From JAZDLO01 sp043801935 (lineage in GTDB: Bacteria; Actinomycetota; Thermoleophilia; RBG-16-64-13): a DNA stretch of 15,617 bases. This document shows positions 13,359-15,617 of this stretch, piece by piece. The position numbers and the translations under genes are program-made. Position 1 is the stretch's first letter, and every line of letters starts with the position of its first letter. The notes under the pieces are model-generated. The model saw nothing but the letters and a program-made list of their open reading frames with translations, was not told the origin of the DNA and searched no databases. The stretch lies in assembly GCA_043801935.1 (NCBI GenBank), contig JAZDLO010000180.1, forward strand, positions 1 through 15,617, in the 5' to 3' direction.

Positions 13359-15062
13359 TTGCTGGCATCACTCGCCATCCGGAATTTCGTGCTCATCGAG
13401 GATGCTGTGCTCGAATTCGGACCCGGACTCACCGTTCTGACCGGGGAGACCGGCGCAGGAAAAACCTTGCTGACGCGAGCGCTCGGACTGCTGATGGGGG
13501 AGAGGGCGGAAGAGGGCCTCGTCGGTTCGGCGGCCGAGGACGCGTATATCCAGGCAGTATTCGGCCTGGACGAGACCGAGGTGGCCGATATCCCCGAGAG
13601 CATCAGGGCCTTGACGGGACTCGAGCCAGGCGAGACCATCATCACCCGGCGGCTCAGCAAGCAGGGTCGCAACCGCTGCTACATCAACGACACGGCGGTC
13701 ACGTTGGGGACCATGGCGGAGCTGATCGGCGGGCTACTCTCCTTTGCCGGCCAACACGAGTACCGCAGACTGCTCGACCCCGGGTACCAGTTGGCCGTCT
13801 TGGACCAGTGGGCCGGGGTCGACGTGGTCGAAGCGGCTGCCCAATTCCGAGAGGCCTTCGCCGGCGCTCGCGAGTCCACCCAGCGGCTGGAAGAGGCCCA
13901 GGCTTTGCGAGAGACCCGATTGCGCGAGGCCGATCTGCTGCGCTTCCAGGTGGCCGAACTGGAGGAGGCGGGACTCTCCGTCGAAGAGGACAAACGGTTG
14001 CAGGCCGAACAGAGAGTGCTGGCTCGGGCGGAGGACATCCTTCGCAACGCGGGAGCGGCCGCCGACCTTCTGAGTAGCGACGGCGAAGAACCCGACGCCG
14101 GCACCTTGGTGGCTCAGGCGGCGGCCCAACTCGGCGGGCTACAGGGAGTCGATGACATCCTTGATGGGGTCTACTCAACTCTCACCGAGATCCAGTATCA
14201 GATCGCGGAGCTTTCGCGTCAGTTGCACGGACACCTCGAACACATCTCGGTCGATCCGGCGCGGCTGCAGGAAGTGGACGACCGTCTGCGGCTCTATACG
14301 GACCTGGCCCGCAAGTATGGCGGCTCCACCGATACGGCCGTAGCCCACTGCGCCCGATCAGCCGCGCGTTTGGCGGCACTCGACAGCACCGAGGAGGACC
14401 TGGCGCGACTGGAGGAGGCGCGCGCCGCGCAGGCTGCGCGCGCCCTCGAAATGGCGGCGACGCTCAGCGGGCAGCGCCGTCAGGCCGCGCCCCTCCTCCA
14501 GAAGGCCGTCGCCGGACAACTGGCCGACTTGGGTATGCTCGAGGCGAGCGTTCCCATCGCGGTGGAGTCGCGCAGCGGGTGGGAGGGACTCCGGGAGACC
14601 GGCGCTGATTCAGTCGAGTTCCTCTTGACGGCCAACCCCGGACAGCCGCCCAGGAGCCTCTCCCACACGGCCTCGGGAGGGGAGCTCTCAAGGGTCCTCC
14701 TCGCCATCAAGTGCGCCCTGGCCGGCGCCGGCGGGCGCGAGACCTTGGTTTTCGACGAGATCGACGCCGGCATCGGGGGTCGGACTGCGGTGGCCGTGGG
14801 GCGAAAGCTCCGCGAACTGGCCGTGCGGTCGCAGCTGATCGTGGTGACACATCTGGCCCACGTTGCCGCTCTCGCTGCTCGTCATTACCTCATCGACAAG
14901 ATAAGCGAAGGCGGGGTCACCGTCACCCGGCTCTCGCTCCTCTCGGGCGAAGGGGTGGTCGAAGAGTTGTGCCGCATGATGGGCGGCCGTCCCGACGATA
15001 CCGAGGCTATGGCCCATGCCCGCGAGTTGCGAGACAGGGCGGTGGACGGGCTGCTAGACTAG
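13359..15062 (+). CDS. recN: DNA repair protein RecN
   Basis: RecN is an SMC-like ATPase that acts early at double-strand breaks. The 567-residue protein has Walker A GETGAGKT (29-36), the RecN segment GQHEYRRLLDPGYQLAVLD, a long Glu/Ala/Arg-rich coiled-coil region (about 150-380), the ABC signature SGGELSRVLLAIK and Walker B LVFDEIDAGIGG (D466, E467), then VVTHLAHVAA, where most relatives have HLPQVAA. The start is an unusual TTG at 13359, supported by GAGGGGA at 13347-13353 and by homology beginning at MLASLAIRNF. No in-frame ATG or GTG lies near. It follows nadK by 17 bp. I see no clear LexA-type SOS box directly upstream, so it is likely transcribed with the genes before it. Confidence 0.95.
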   Translation: MLASLAIRNFVLIEDAVLEFGPGLTVLTGETGAGKTLLTRALGLLMGERAEEGLVGSAAEDAYIQAVFGLDETEVADIPESIRALTGLEPGETIITRRLSKQGRNRCYINDTAVTLGTMAELIGGLLSFAGQHEYRRLLDPGYQLAVLDQWAGVDVVEAAAQFREAFAGARESTQRLEEAQALRETRLREADLLRFQVAELEEAGLSVEEDKRLQAEQRVLARAEDILRNAGAAADLLSSDGEEPDAGTLVAQAAAQLGGLQGVDDILDGVYSTLTEIQYQIAELSRQLHGHLEHISVDPARLQEVDDRLRLYTDLARKYGGSTDTAVAHCARSAARLAALDSTEEDLARLEEARAAQAARALEMAATLSGQRRQAAPLLQKAVAGQLADLGMLEASVPIAVESRSGWEGLRETGADSVEFLLTANPGQPPRSLSHTASGGELSRVLLAIKCALAGAGGRETLVFDEIDAGIGGRTAVAVGRKLRELAVRSQLIVVTHLAHVAALAARHYLIDKISEGGVTVTRLSLLSGEGVVEELCRMMGGRPDDTEAMAHARELRDRAVDGLLD

Positions 15063-15125
15063 GAAAGGCGCGGGGCTGTCCGGCCATGCGCCGCCCGGTT
15101 CACCACCAGCGCGGTAGGGGTAAGC

Positions 15126-15617
15126 ATGGCAAAGCACGTTTTCATAACGGGTGGCGTTGTTTCATCGCTCGGCAAAGGGATAACCGGCGCGTCTCTCGGT
15201 CGTCTTCTCAAGAGCCGCGGGCTGAAAGTCAGCATCCAGAAGTTCGATCCCTACCTCAACGTCGACCCCGGCACCATGAGCCCCTTCCAGCACGGCGAGG
15301 TCTTCGTCACCGACGACGGCGCCGAGACCGACCTGGACCTGGGGCACTACGAGCGGTTCATCGACGTGAACCTCACCCGGGCGAGCAACGTCACCTCCGG
15401 CCAGATCTACCAGAGCGTCATCAACCGGGAGCGGCGCGGCGATTTCCTGGGCGGCACCATCCAGGTCATCCCCCACATCACCAACGAGATCAAAGAGCGG
15501 ATCGTCCGCGTGGCGAAGCAGACCGCCGCCCAGGTAGTGATCGTAGAAGTGGGCGGGACCGTGGGCGACATCGAGAGCCTGCCCTACCTGGAGGCCATCC
15601 GCCAGATGCGCAAGGAC
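15126..15617 (+). CDS. pyrG: CTP synthase, N-terminal part (cut by window end)
   Basis: CTP synthase (EC 6.3.4.2) aminates UTP to CTP using glutamine and ATP. The visible 164 residues cover much of the N-terminal amidoligase domain: VFITGGVVSSLGKGI (residues 5-19), KVSIQKFDPYLNVDPGTMSP, FVTDDGAETDLDLGHYERF, GTIQVIPHITNEIK and VIVEVGGTVGDIESLPYLE, all strongly conserved. ATG 15126 is preceded by TAGGGGTAAG, an adequate ribosome binding site. The gene runs off the window; the glutaminase domain is not seen. It lies 63 bp after recN; the gap shows no clear promoter or terminator. In Mycobacterium tuberculosis two genes separate recN from pyrG, and here they are missing. Confidence 0.97.
   Translation, partial: MAKHVFITGGVVSSLGKGITGASLGRLLKSRGLKVSIQKFDPYLNVDPGTMSPFQHGEVFVTDDGAETDLDLGHYERFIDVNLTRASNVTSGQIYQSVINRERRGDFLGGTIQVIPHITNEIKERIVRVAKQTAAQVVIVEVGGTVGDIESLPYLEAIRQMRKD

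Noticed and set aside
13190..14077. 295-codon Arg/Gly-rich plus-strand frame overlapping nadK and recN
   Set aside because: It overlaps both real genes in another frame and has low-complexity shadow composition.
15063..15125. Promoter or terminator between recN and pyrG
   Set aside because: Only a 5-bp GGCGC/GCGCC pairing with a long loop and no convincing -35/-10 spacing is visible, so it is too weak to call.

Overview
The window is about 15.6 kb of gene-dense, high-GC DNA with every recognisable gene on the + strand. It reads as core chromosome of a member of the Actinomycetota, probably a deep-branching lineage rather than a Streptomyces or Mycobacterium. Three things suggest this. GTG or TTG starts outnumber or equal ATG starts. 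The order aroC-aroK-aroB-aroQ-pepQ-efp-nusB matches the mycobacterial aro cluster, and tlyA-nadK-recN-pyrG matches a second mycobacterial cluster. A type IV pilus-like gene lies just upstream of aroC. The order aroQ-pepQ-efp-accB-accC-asp23-nusB-dxs-tlyA-recN also closely resembles Bacillus subtilis. I cannot place the genus.

Layout. Bases 2-490: 3' end of a probably secreted or periplasmic protein with a Thr/Pro/Gly linker and a PilP/GspC-like tail. Bases 491-575: two tandem hairpins. Bases 576-4961: a tightly overlapping block of aroC, a fused aroK-aroB, type II dehydroquinase aroQ and an M24 (Xaa-Pro) peptidase. Bases 4962-5086: the largest intergenic gap, with a possible -10 element and an inverted repeat. 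Bases 5087-13341: efp, a large carboxyltransferase-like/biotin carboxyl carrier fusion, accC, an Asp23-family gene, nusB, dxs, tlyA and nadK, separated by no more than 21 bp or overlapping by 4 bp. Bases 13359-15062: recN. Bases 15126-15617: the start of pyrG, cut by the window end. I see no tRNA, rRNA, CRISPR array, insertion sequence or phage gene.

How the genes fit together. The first block holds four of the seven shikimate-pathway activities (dehydroquinate synthase, dehydroquinase, shikimate kinase, chorismate synthase). The second joins translation (EF-P, TlyA), transcription antitermination (NusB), fatty-acid precursor synthesis (BCCP and biotin carboxylase, with an Asp23 protein that in Bacillus is linked to the same enzyme), isoprenoid entry (Dxs), NADP supply (NadK), recombination repair (RecN) and CTP synthesis (PyrG).

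The most unusual gene is at 5651-7555. Where a short accB would be expected, there is a 634-residue protein. It joins a pyruvate carboxylase/oxaloacetate decarboxylase-type carboxyltransferase barrel and its conserved C-terminal domain to an acetyl-CoA carboxylase-type biotin carrier. The barrel keeps its fold motifs and the lysine that is normally carbamylated. It appears to have lost the metal-binding Asp, both metal-binding His residues and the catalytic Thr motif, so it looks like a pseudo-carboxyltransferase kept inside the acetyl-CoA carboxylase locus.
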